A stretch of DNA of 5,332 nucleotides, taken from the NCBI GenBank assembly GCA_002372775.1, contig DFIJ01000177.1:1-5332 (forward strand), given 5' to 3'. The notes beneath the pieces were generated by a model, which did not search any database, had not been told where the DNA came from, and worked only from the letters and a program-made list of their open reading frames with translations. This stretch comes from Christensenella sp. UBA3700 (GTDB lineage: Bacteria; Bacillota; Clostridia; Christensenellales; UBA3700). The translations under genes were made by a program, and so were the position numbers. Positions 1 to 5,332 of the stretch are shown in pieces; positions within the stretch are counted from its first letter, which is position 1, and each line of letters opens with the position of its first letter.

Positions 1-198
1 AGCAACATCTTCAGCAATATCTTTAGCTGTAAAATCAGCATTCTTTAGAACTACAACTTTCATAAGTTCTCTTGCTTCTAAATATTGATCAATCTCTGCA
101 ATAACAGTATCAGATATGCCACCCTTACCAATATGAGTTGTTGGTTGCATATCCATTGCTAAACTTCTTAATTTTGCTCTATCTTTACTATTTAACAT
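1..198 (-). CDS. yhbY: YhbY-family CRM-domain RNA-binding protein, 3' end cut by window edge
   Basis: The frame opens with ATG at 198 and stays open to the window edge, giving 66 codons of a family normally about 95-100 residues long. The start resembles YhbY proteins: an N-terminal helix (KDRAKLRSLAMDM, residues 5-17), then THIGKGGIS (21-29), which carries the GxxG-type loop of the CRM fold. The helix EIDQYLEARELMKV follows (35-48), then a beta strand VVVLKN. CRM proteins bind RNA, and bacterial YhbY associates with pre-50S particles; that role is family knowledge. The gene starts only 4 bases after the obgE stop, and its GGAG ribosome binding site lies over the last obgE codon, so the two are probably translated together. 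An ObgE partner in 50S assembly is a sensible neighbour. The identification is firm; the C-terminus cannot be seen. Confidence 0.93.
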   Translation of the reverse strand, partial: MLNSKDRAKLRSLAMDMQPTTHIGKGGISDTVIAEIDQYLEARELMKVVVLKNADFTAKDIAEDVA

Positions 199-202
199 AT
201 TC

Positions 203-1459
203 CTACTCCACAAATTCAAATTCTATATCTGACATTCTAACAATATCGCCTTCTTCACAACCGCTTTCTTTAAGTGCTTTAATAACACCTCTTTCAACAA
301 GCATCTTTTGGAAATATCTATTAGATTCAAAGTCGCTTAATACGACATTTCTTACTAGGTTATCTACAAGGCCACCAACAACTTCGAATGCACCATCAGA
401 ATCACGCATAACTTCAAATGAAGTTCTATCTTTAGTATCATCAACAGCTTCAATATGAATTGGTTCTTGTTTTGGTAATACTTTTAGTTCTTCTACGATT
501 CTATCTAAAAGTTCATCAGTTCCCTTCTTTGTAATTGCAGAAAGTTTAATAACTTTCTTACCAATTGCCTTTTCAAAATCCTTTATAGCACTATCATCCT
601 CAAGCATATCGCATTTATTTACACATACGATTTGAGGTAAGTTATATAACATCTCGCTGTAATTCTTTAATTCAGTTTGTATTATATTGTAATCCTCAAC
701 AGGATCTCTTCCTTCGATACCTGAGATATCTACGATATGAACAATTAATCTTACACGTTCTACGTGTCTTAAGAATGCATGTCCAAGACCTGCACCATCA
801 GATGCGCCTTCTATAAGACCAGGAATATCTGCCATTACAAATGAATCATCATAATGTTTAACTACGCCTAAATTTGGCGATAATGTCGTGAAATGATAAT
901 TTGCAATCTTTGGCTTAGCTGCAGATACTACTGAAAGTAGTGTTGATTTACCAACATTTGGGAATCCAACTAAACCTACGTCAGCAATAGTCTTTAATTC
1001 AAGTGTTAAAGTAATCTCTTGTGTAATCTCACCCTTTTGTGAGAATCTTGGAGCTTTTCTAGTAGGAGTGGCAAATCTTGCATTACCCTTACCGCCTTTA
1101 CCGCCTTGAGCGCCAACATATTTAGAATCTGCATAGAACATATCTGCTAAGATTCTTCCTGTTTCTTTATCTTTAATTAAAGTACCTCTTGGAACTTTAA
1201 TAATTAAATCCTTTCCGTTTTTACCACGGCAATTCTTAGAGCTTCCGTTTGTTCCCTCTTCTGCTCTAAAGTGTTTTGCATATTGGAAATCTACAAGTGT
1301 AGATGAATTATCATCAGCAACAAAGATAACAGAGCCACCGTCTCCGCCATCTCCACCATCAGGACCGCCATTATCAACATACTTTTCAGTGTGGAATGAA
1401 ATAGCTCCATCCCCACCTTTACCTGCTTTTATAAAAATTGTAGCAATATCTAAAAACAT
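203..1459 (-). CDS. obgE: Obg/CgtA family GTPase, ribosome assembly
   Basis: The 418-residue product has the three-part Obg layout. Residues 1-158 form the glycine-rich Obg fold (AGKGGDGAISF at 12-22, GGPDGGDGGDGG at 31-42, GAQGGKGGKGNARFA at 117-130). A GTPase domain follows, with G1 GFPNVGKST (165-173), switch I TT (191-192), G3 DIPG (211-214), G4 NKCD (281-284) and G5 SAI (307-309). The C-terminal OCT domain spans about 345-418 and is complete. The family binds the 50S subunit and responds to GTP/ppGpp levels, linking growth to ribosome assembly. I chose ATG 1459 over the in-frame TTG at 1471 because MFLDxxxIxxKAGxGG is where Obg proteins normally begin. GGAAG also sits 5 bases before this ATG, and the TTG shares bases with that site. 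The start overlaps the end of nth by 10 bases. All G motifs are intact. Confidence 0.97.
   Translation of the reverse strand: MFLDIATIFIKAGKGGDGAISFHTEKYVDNGGPDGGDGGDGGSVIFVADDNSSTLVDFQYAKHFRAEEGTNGSSKNCRGKNGKDLIIKVPRGTLIKDKETGRILADMFYADSKYVGAQGGKGGKGNARFATPTRKAPRFSQKGEITQEITLTLELKTIADVGLVGFPNVGKSTLLSVVSAAKPKIANYHFTTLSPNLGVVKHYDDSFVMADIPGLIEGASDGAGLGHAFLRHVERVRLIVHIVDISGIEGRDPVEDYNIIQTELKNYSEMLYNLPQIVCVNKCDMLEDDSAIKDFEKAIGKKVIKLSAITKKGTDELLDRIVEELKVLPKQEPIHIEAVDDTKDRTSFEVMRDSDGAFEVVGGLVDNLVRNVVLSDFESNRYFQKMLVERGVIKALKESGCEEGDIVRMSDIEFEFVE
206..209 (-). promoter_or_regulatory. Ribosome binding site of yhbY, inside the end of obgE
   Basis: Read on the minus strand, GGAG lies 7 bases upstream of the yhbY ATG and forms part of the last codons of obgE, with the obgE TAG directly after it. 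This placement suits a terminating ribosome re-initiating on yhbY. Confidence 0.75.
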
Positions 1460-2094
1460 TTTTTCTTCCAAGCCTCACAATAGGATTGAATCTTGCAATT
1501 TTCACAATCTGGTTTCCTTGAATGACATGTATATCTGCCAAGGAAAATAAATAAGTGATGTGCTCTAGACCATTTATCCCTAGGTATTATTTTTCTTAAT
1601 TTCTCTTCCACTTTATGTGGATCATCGCTTTTTATAAATCCTATTCTATTACTAACGCGCATAACGTGCGTATCTACTGCAATAGCAGGAATTTTAAAAG
1701 CTTCAGACAAAACCACATTTGCTGTTTTTCTACCAACTCCAGCAAGTTTTACCAAATCTTCCATTGTATTTGGAACTATCCCGCCAAAGTCATTAATTAT
1801 AGAATTTGAACAAGCAATTATATTTGTAGCTTTATTTCTATAAAACCCACAAGATCTTATTAAGCCTTCAAGTTTTTCTTGTGGCATAATAGCGAAATCT
1901 TGTGGTTTATTATATTTTTTAAAAAGTTCACTTGTTACTTCGTTTACTCTTTTATCTGTACATTGTGCAGACAAGATTGTAGCAACAAGAAGTTCGAATG
2001 GTGAGCTATAATTTAGCTCACAATGTGCATTAGGATATTTTTCTTCTAAATTATTTAGAATGTTTTGAATATCTTCAGCACTAAATCTCTTCAT
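1450..2094 (-). CDS. nth: Endonuclease III, iron-sulfur DNA glycosylase/AP lyase
   Basis: The 214-residue protein has the usual family length (E. coli Nth is 211). ELNYSSPFELLVATILSAQCTDKRVN (26-51) matches the conserved N-terminal helices. The helix-hairpin-helix LAGVGRKTANVVL (117-129) carries the catalytic lysine at 123, and AVDTHVMRVSNR (139-150) carries the catalytic aspartate at 141. The [4Fe-4S] loop is complete, with cysteines 190, 197, 200 and 206 in the C-x6-C-x2-C-x5-C spacing. The enzyme removes oxidised pyrimidines from DNA and nicks the abasic site by beta-elimination. Its ATG shares one base with the dapL stop (TAATG on the minus strand). No good Shine-Dalgarno lies at normal spacing; the nearest purine run, AAGAGAG, is about 16-22 bases away. 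Translation therefore probably depends on ribosomes finishing dapL. The C-terminus overlaps obgE by 10 bases. Confidence 0.97.
   Translation of the reverse strand: MKRFSAEDIQNILNNLEEKYPNAHCELNYSSPFELLVATILSAQCTDKRVNEVTSELFKKYNKPQDFAIMPQEKLEGLIRSCGFYRNKATNIIACSNSIINDFGGIVPNTMEDLVKLAGVGRKTANVVLSEAFKIPAIAVDTHVMRVSNRIGFIKSDDPHKVEEKLRKIIPRDKWSRAHHLFIFLGRYTCHSRKPDCENCKIQSYCEAWKKKCF
1465..1469 (-). promoter_or_regulatory. Ribosome binding site that decides the obgE start
   Basis: Minus-strand GGAAG lies 5 bases before ATG 1459 and inside the nth coding region. It supports 1459 as the obgE start and argues against the in-frame TTG at 1471, whose last base is the first G of this site. Confidence 0.6.
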
Positions 2095-3275
2095 TATTTA
2101 TAAAGTTCAATAACTCTCTTAACAGCTTCTTTAGTTACTTCTCTATCACCAAACGCTGTTAATCTGAAGTAACCTTCGCCGTTTTCACCAAAGCCTGCAC
2201 CTGGTGTACATACAACGCCATATTCATTTAATAACTTATCAAAGAATTCCCAAGACTTCATTCCCTTTGGAGTTCTAGCCCATACATATGGAGAGTTTTC
2301 ACCACCAACTGACCAAACGCCAACAGAATTTAAACCTTCTTTAATGATCTTTGCGTTATCTCTATAGAATTGTAAGTTTTCTTGAATTTGTTTCATACCT
2401 TCATCTGAGAATACTGCAGCAGCACCTCTTTGAACGATATATGGAGTTCCATTGAATTTTGTAGATTGTCTTCTGTTCCATAAAGCGTTAACAGAAATAC
2501 CATCAAATACTAATTCTTTTGGAGCAACTGTATATCCACAACGAGTACCTGTAAATCCTGCAATCTTAGAGAATGAACAAATTTCAATAGCACAAGTTCT
2601 TGCGCCTTCGATTTCAAAAATTGATCTTGGAAGTGTTGGATCTGTAATAAATGATTCATAAGCAGCATCAAAGATAATTAATGCATTCTTTGAATTAGCA
2701 AAATCAACCCACTTCTTTAATTCATCTTTTGTATAAACTGCACCAGTTGGGTTATTTGGTGAGCAGATATAAATAACATCTGCATCAAGACCATCATATG
2801 GTAATGGTTTGAAACCATTAGCTTCATTACCAGCAATCGTAGAAATCTTTCTACCACCCATAACGTTAACATCAACGTATGCTGGGTATACTGGATCTGG
2901 GATTAATACCTTATTTGATGGATCAATAATATCTAAGATATTACCAAGGTCTGACTTAGCACCATCAGAAACAATAATTTCGTCAAGCTCTAACTTAACA
3001 CCTCTTTTACCATAATAATTAACTAGTTCACTTCTTAAGAAATCATAGCCAAGTTCTGGACCATAACCTCTAAATGTTTCTTTATGAGCTTGTTCTTCAA
3101 CAGCATCATGCATAGCTTTAATAACAGCTGGAGCAAGAGGAAGAGTTACATCTCCGATAGAAAGTTTGTAAACTTTCTTATCTGGATTTGCAGCTTGGAA
3201 TTCTCTTACTTTTCTTGCAACTGTTGAGAATAAGTAACTATCCTTTAATTCAAGGAAATGATTATTTAATTTCAT
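2094..3275 (-). CDS. dapL: LL-diaminopimelate aminotransferase
   Basis: This 393-residue, fold-type I PLP enzyme moves an amino group from glutamate to tetrahydrodipicolinate, giving LL-diaminopimelate in one step. It replaces the succinylase or acetylase steps of lysine and peptidoglycan precursor synthesis. IGDVTLPLAPAVIKAM (40-55) and ETFRGYGPELGYDFLR (66-81) are typical of DapL rather than general aspartate aminotransferases. SPNNPTG (172-178) contains the PLP-contacting Asn175, and Asp203 lies in IFDAAYE. The Schiff-base lysine is Lys237 in SFSKIAGFTGTR, with the phosphate-binding Arg245 nearby. NRRQSTKFNGTPYIVQRGA (267-285) is also characteristic, and Arg371 in YFRLTAFG should bind the substrate carboxylate. 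The sequence looks closer to the plant/chlamydial DapL group than to the divergent second group, judged from memory. It starts 6 bases after purA. Confidence 0.95.
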   Translation of the reverse strand: MKLNNHFLELKDSYLFSTVARKVREFQAANPDKKVYKLSIGDVTLPLAPAVIKAMHDAVEEQAHKETFRGYGPELGYDFLRSELVNYYGKRGVKLELDEIIVSDGAKSDLGNILDIIDPSNKVLIPDPVYPAYVDVNVMGGRKISTIAGNEANGFKPLPYDGLDADVIYICSPNNPTGAVYTKDELKKWVDFANSKNALIIFDAAYESFITDPTLPRSIFEIEGARTCAIEICSFSKIAGFTGTRCGYTVAPKELVFDGISVNALWNRRQSTKFNGTPYIVQRGAAAVFSDEGMKQIQENLQFYRDNAKIIKEGLNSVGVWSVGGENSPYVWARTPKGMKSWEFFDKLLNEYGVVCTPGAGFGENGEGYFRLTAFGDREVTKEAVKRVIELYK

Positions 3276-3281
3276 TTTAAA

Positions 3282-4559
3282 TTACTCCTTCCATGTCATG
3301 TAAGCATCTCTATCTGCACCTACAGATACGATAGAAATCTTGCATCCAACTTTTTCTTCAATAAACTTGATATAATCGTAAGCTTCCTTTGGTAAATCTT
3401 CTGGTTTTCTAGCGTTAGAAATATCGCATTTCCAACCTGGAAGATATTCAATAATAGGCTTAGCAATTTCTAATGCTCTTCCACGTGGGAAGTCTTCTAC
3501 TCTTTCACCATTTACATCATAAGCAACGCAAACTGGAATCTTATCCATATATGAAAGAACGTCGATCTTTGTTAAAGCAACTTCGTCTGCTCCTTGGCAC
3601 ATAACACCATACCTAGAAGCAACTACGTCAAATGCGCCAACTCTTCTTGGTCTTCCTGTAGCAGCACCATATTCGCCACCAGCATCTCTTAAAGCCTTAG
3701 CTTCATCACCAAACATTTCAACTGTGAATGGTCCTTCACCAACGCATGAAGAGTAAGCCTTCATAATACCGATAGACTTATCTAACTTTAAGTTTGGAAC
3801 ACCTGCACCGATTGGAGCATAAGCTGCAATTGAGTTAGATGATGATGTATATGGGTTAATACCGAAATCGATATCTCTTAAAGCACCAAGTTGTGCTTCG
3901 AACATAATCTTCTTACCTGCCTTGTTTTGGTCATTTAACCACTTAGATAGGTTGATAACAAATGGCTTTAATCTATCACCATATGTGTGTAGATATTCCA
4001 TCATTTCATCAACGTTAATTGGATCAGCGCCATATCCCTTATTAACTAATAAGTTCTTGTATTCAACTAAAGATTCAACTCTTTCTCTTAAAGCTGCTTC
4101 GTCGAATAAATCGCCCATCATAATAATCTTCTTAGCATATTTATCTGAATAAACTGGAGCAATACCTCTTCTTGTTGAACCATACTTCTTACCAGCTAGT
4201 CTTTCTTCTTCAAGACAGTCTAGTTGTACATGATATGGCATAACGATAACTGCTCTATCACTAATCTTTAAATTGTCTGGAGTAATCTTAATGCCTGCTG
4301 CAACTAACTTATCGATTTCACCACATAAGTGCTTAATATCGATAACCATACCGTTACCCATAACATTAACGTTATCATCTCTTAAAATACCAGATGGTAA
4401 TAAGTTTAGGATGAACTTACCCTTGTCGTTAATAACAGTGTGACCTGCATTGTTACCACCTTGATATCTACAAACAATATCATATTCTTGAGAGATAAGG
4501 TCTACCATTCTTCCCTTACCTTCATCTCCCCAGTTAATTCCTACGATTGCTGTTAACAT
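3282..4559 (-). CDS. purA: Adenylosuccinate synthase
   Basis: The enzyme joins IMP and aspartate using GTP, giving adenylosuccinate, the first step from IMP to AMP. At 425 residues it is full length. GINWGDEGKGRMVD (7-20) holds the P-loop and catalytic Asp12. GGNNAGHT (34-41) holds the catalytic His40. GSTRRGIAP (127-135) is the IMP-site loop, TGRPRRVGAFD (301-311) carries the IMP/aspartate-contacting arginines, LTKIDVL (329-335) is the GTP-binding TKxD motif, and SVGADRD (412-418) closes the protein. Two loops differ from the textbook form: FEAQLGALRD (220-229) replaces FEGAQGTLLD, and GSTRRGIAP replaces GTTxRGIGP. The rest of the active site is intact, so I expect activity. A strong AAGGAG lies 9 bases before the ATG. 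It sits in a run with guaA, which acts on the competing GMP branch. Confidence 0.96.
   Translation of the reverse strand: MLTAIVGINWGDEGKGRMVDLISQEYDIVCRYQGGNNAGHTVINDKGKFILNLLPSGILRDDNVNVMGNGMVIDIKHLCGEIDKLVAAGIKITPDNLKISDRAVIVMPYHVQLDCLEEERLAGKKYGSTRRGIAPVYSDKYAKKIIMMGDLFDEAALRERVESLVEYKNLLVNKGYGADPINVDEMMEYLHTYGDRLKPFVINLSKWLNDQNKAGKKIMFEAQLGALRDIDFGINPYTSSSNSIAAYAPIGAGVPNLKLDKSIGIMKAYSSCVGEGPFTVEMFGDEAKALRDAGGEYGAATGRPRRVGAFDVVASRYGVMCQGADEVALTKIDVLSYMDKIPVCVAYDVNGERVEDFPRGRALEIAKPIIEYLPGWKCDISNARKPEDLPKEAYDYIKFIEEKVGCKISIVSVGADRDAYMTWKE
3285..3290 (-). promoter_or_regulatory. Ribosome binding site of dapL, made of the last two purA codons
   Basis: Minus-strand AAGGAG encodes the final Lys-Glu of PurA and lies 9 bases before the dapL ATG. 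The purA TAA follows it directly. This strong site could load ribosomes independently, but it will also be swept by ribosomes finishing purA. Confidence 0.8.
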
Positions 4560-4568
4560 AATCTATAT

Positions 4569-4574
4569 CTCCTT
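4569..4574 (-). promoter_or_regulatory. Ribosome binding site of purA
   Basis: Minus-strand AAGGAG lies 9 bases before the purA ATG, in the 39-base gap after the preceding small gene. The rest of that gap is AT-rich and shows no hairpin followed by a T-run, so I see no terminator there. Confidence 0.8.
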
Positions 4575-4598
4575 CAATAATTTTCTTTTTAATTAATT

Positions 4599-4856
4599 TT
4601 AGCCGTGTAAGCCATTAGATTGTCTTTCCATATCTTCAACAACTATGTCGTAAATATCTCCAATTGTTGAGCAGTACTCAAGCACCTTCCATGGTTCGTC
4701 TGTATGGAAATGAATTTTAATTAAACTTTCATCTCCAACAACTAATAGACAATCACCATCTAAATCATTTTCAAAATATTCAATAATATCTTCTTGGCTT
4801 AGTGGTTGACCCTTTCTAGCATCAATTAATAGTTGTGTGTCGTACTTATTAATCAT
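4599..4856 (-). CDS. Small stand-alone protein resembling the FakA/YloV (DAK-family) middle domain
   Basis: The 85-residue protein aligns by eye with the segment after the Dak2 kinase domain in YloV/FakA proteins. It opens with KYDTQLLID (4-12), like the YCTEF strand. DGDCLLVVGDESLIKIHFHTDEPWKVLEY (33-61) matches the family pattern of VVxDxxLVKVHxHxxxPGxVL, and VVEDMERQ (72-79) matches the IENMREQ ending. No kinase domain or FakB-binding C-terminal domain is present, and there is no signal peptide or membrane segment. In FakA, as I recall, a Cys and two His in this domain bind a metal. Here His49 and His51 remain, but Asp6 stands at the Cys position. AGGAG lies 7 bases before the ATG, and the gene sits 27 bases after guaA and 39 before purA. 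Clean flanking stop and start signals argue for a real small gene rather than a broken fakA. The function is unknown; kinase activity is very unlikely. Confidence 0.8.
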   Translation of the reverse strand: MINKYDTQLLIDARKGQPLSQEDIIEYFENDLDGDCLLVVGDESLIKIHFHTDEPWKVLEYCSTIGDIYDIVVEDMERQSNGLHG

Positions 4857-4863
4857 AACCTTT

Positions 4864-4868
4864 CTCCT
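4864..4868 (-). promoter_or_regulatory. Ribosome binding site of the FakA-middle-like gene
   Basis: Minus-strand AGGAG lies 7 bases before ATG 4856, in the 27-base gap after guaA. A dedicated, well-spaced site supports translation of this small gene from that ATG. Confidence 0.75.
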
Positions 4869-4883
4869 AGTTTTACTCTCTTT

Positions 4884-5332
4884 TTATTCCCATTCAATAG
4901 TTGCTGGTGGCTTAGATGTAATATCGTAGCAAACTCTATTTACATGAGCTACCTCGTTAACTATTCTTGTTGAAATCTTTTCAAGAACTTCGTATGGGAT
5001 TCTTGCCCAGTCAGATGTCATACCATCAACAGAAGTTACAGCACGTAATGCGATTGTGTAATCATATGTTCTAGAATCGCCCATAACACCTACTGATCTA
5101 GCATTTGTTAATACTGCGAAGTATTGCCAAATTTGATCATCTAAATTATTCTTTGCAATTTCATCTCTAAATACAAAATCTGCTTCCCTTAAAATATCTA
5201 ACTTATCTTTAGTAATATCACCTAGAACTCTAATAGCTAAGCCTGGTCCTGGGAATGGTTGTCTCATAACGATTTCTTTTGGAAGTCCTAACTCGAAACC
5301 AACCTTTCTTACTTCGTCCTTAAATAAATCTC
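4884..5332 (-). CDS. guaA: GMP synthase (glutamine-hydrolysing), C-terminal part, 5' end outside window
   Basis: The frame is open from the right edge to the TAA at 4884, giving the last 148 residues of a protein normally about 510-525 long. The ATG at 5267 is internal: the frame continues upstream as [21 protein letters not shown], which is standard GuaA. The visible part covers the end of the ATP-pyrophosphatase domain and the dimerisation domain. Signatures are [15 protein letters not shown] at the internal Met, [21 protein letters not shown], and the near-invariant C-terminus KPPATIEWE. The enzyme converts XMP to GMP using ATP and glutamine-derived ammonia. The glutaminase domain and ATP P-loop lie outside the window and cannot be checked. 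It is the most upstream gene seen in the cluster, so the promoter, and any purine riboswitch, would be beyond the right edge. Confidence 0.96.
   Translation of the reverse strand, partial: DLFKDEVRKVGFELGLPKEIVMRQPFPGPGLAIRVLGDITKDKLDILREADFVFRDEIAKNNLDDQIWQYFAVLTNARSVGVMGDSRTYDYTIALRAVTSVDGMTSDWARIPYEVLEKISTRIVNEVAHVNRVCYDITSKPPATIEWE

Larger units (their letters stand above)
1..5332 (-). other. Probable single transcription unit guaA - fakA-middle-like - purA - dapL - nth - obgE - yhbY
   Basis: All seven genes share one strand. The junctions, in order of transcription, are +27, +39, +6, -1, -10 and +4 bases. No junction contains a visible hairpin with a T-run, and I recognise no clear internal promoter. 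Both ends lie outside the window, so the promoter and terminator are not seen. Internal promoters inside coding regions cannot be excluded by eye. Confidence 0.7.

Noticed and set aside
138..458. Plus-strand open frame of 106 codons opposite obgE
   Set aside because: It lies antisense to a clear Obg C-terminal domain. Its Ser/Thr/Leu-rich low-complexity translation is what an AT-rich gene gives when read backwards, and no family is recognisable.
1459..1465. A six-A run at the nth/obgE overlap as a programmed frameshift making an Nth-ObgE fusion
   Set aside because: Runs of six A are common in AT-rich genomes. obgE has its own ATG and ribosome binding site at this spot, and an Nth-Obg fusion has no precedent that I know of.
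1615..1809. Plus-strand open frame of 64 codons opposite nth
   Set aside because: It is antisense to the conserved helix-hairpin-helix and catalytic region of Nth. I see no family resemblance or good ribosome binding site.
2452..3015. Two plus-strand open frames (2452-2661 and 2809-3015) opposite dapL
   Set aside because: Both are shadows of the dapL coding frame, with no recognisable product.
3922..4152. Plus-strand open frame of 76 codons opposite purA
   Set aside because: It is antisense to well-conserved PurA sequence and shows no domain or start signal of its own.
4560..4598. Terminator or riboswitch between the small gene and purA
   Set aside because: The gap is only 39 bases, AT-rich, with no GC-rich stem or hairpin with a T-run. 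It is too short for a purine riboswitch plus expression platform.
4599..4856. The small gene as a decayed pseudogene of a full-length fakA/yloV
   Set aside because: It has a proper ribosome binding site, ATG and stop. It covers one whole domain, and no kinase-domain remains appear in the 27 bases before it or the 39 after it.

Overview
The window is a compact, AT-rich stretch of bacterial chromosome. Seven genes, two of them cut by the window edges, all lie on the minus strand, so transcription runs from the right edge to the left. The organism is most likely a member of the Bacillota, class Clostridia. The basis is the low GC content, strong AAGGAG/AGGAG ribosome binding sites, the obgE-yhbY order, an LL-diaminopimelate aminotransferase route to diaminopimelate, and a PurA variant that I associate from memory with clostridial lineages. 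I cannot name a genus.

In order of transcription the genes are: guaA (GMP synthase, 3' part only, 5332-4884); an 85-residue protein resembling the middle domain of FakA/YloV-type fatty acid kinases (4856-4599); purA (adenylosuccinate synthase, 4559-3282); dapL (LL-diaminopimelate aminotransferase, 3275-2094); nth (endonuclease III, 2094-1450); obgE/cgtA (ribosome-assembly GTPase, 1459-203); and yhbY (CRM-domain RNA-binding protein, 5' part only, 198-1). No gap exceeds 39 bases, two junctions overlap, and I see no terminator hairpin between genes. The whole window therefore looks like part of one transcription unit.

The first part of the unit holds the two enzymes acting after the IMP branch point. 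PurA starts the AMP branch and GuaA finishes the GMP branch, with the small FakA-middle-like protein between them. DapL makes the diaminopimelate used for lysine and peptidoglycan. Nth repairs oxidised bases. ObgE and YhbY both act in 50S subunit assembly. The combination is a growth-linked housekeeping cluster rather than a mobile, defence or biosynthetic island. I found no RNA gene, repeat array, CRISPR, insertion sequence or phage signature.

The item most worth a second look is the free-standing FakA-middle-like protein. It keeps the paired histidines of the domain but has Asp where FakA/YloV proteins have Cys. The IMP-site loops of PurA also differ from the textbook motifs. The rest looks ordinary.
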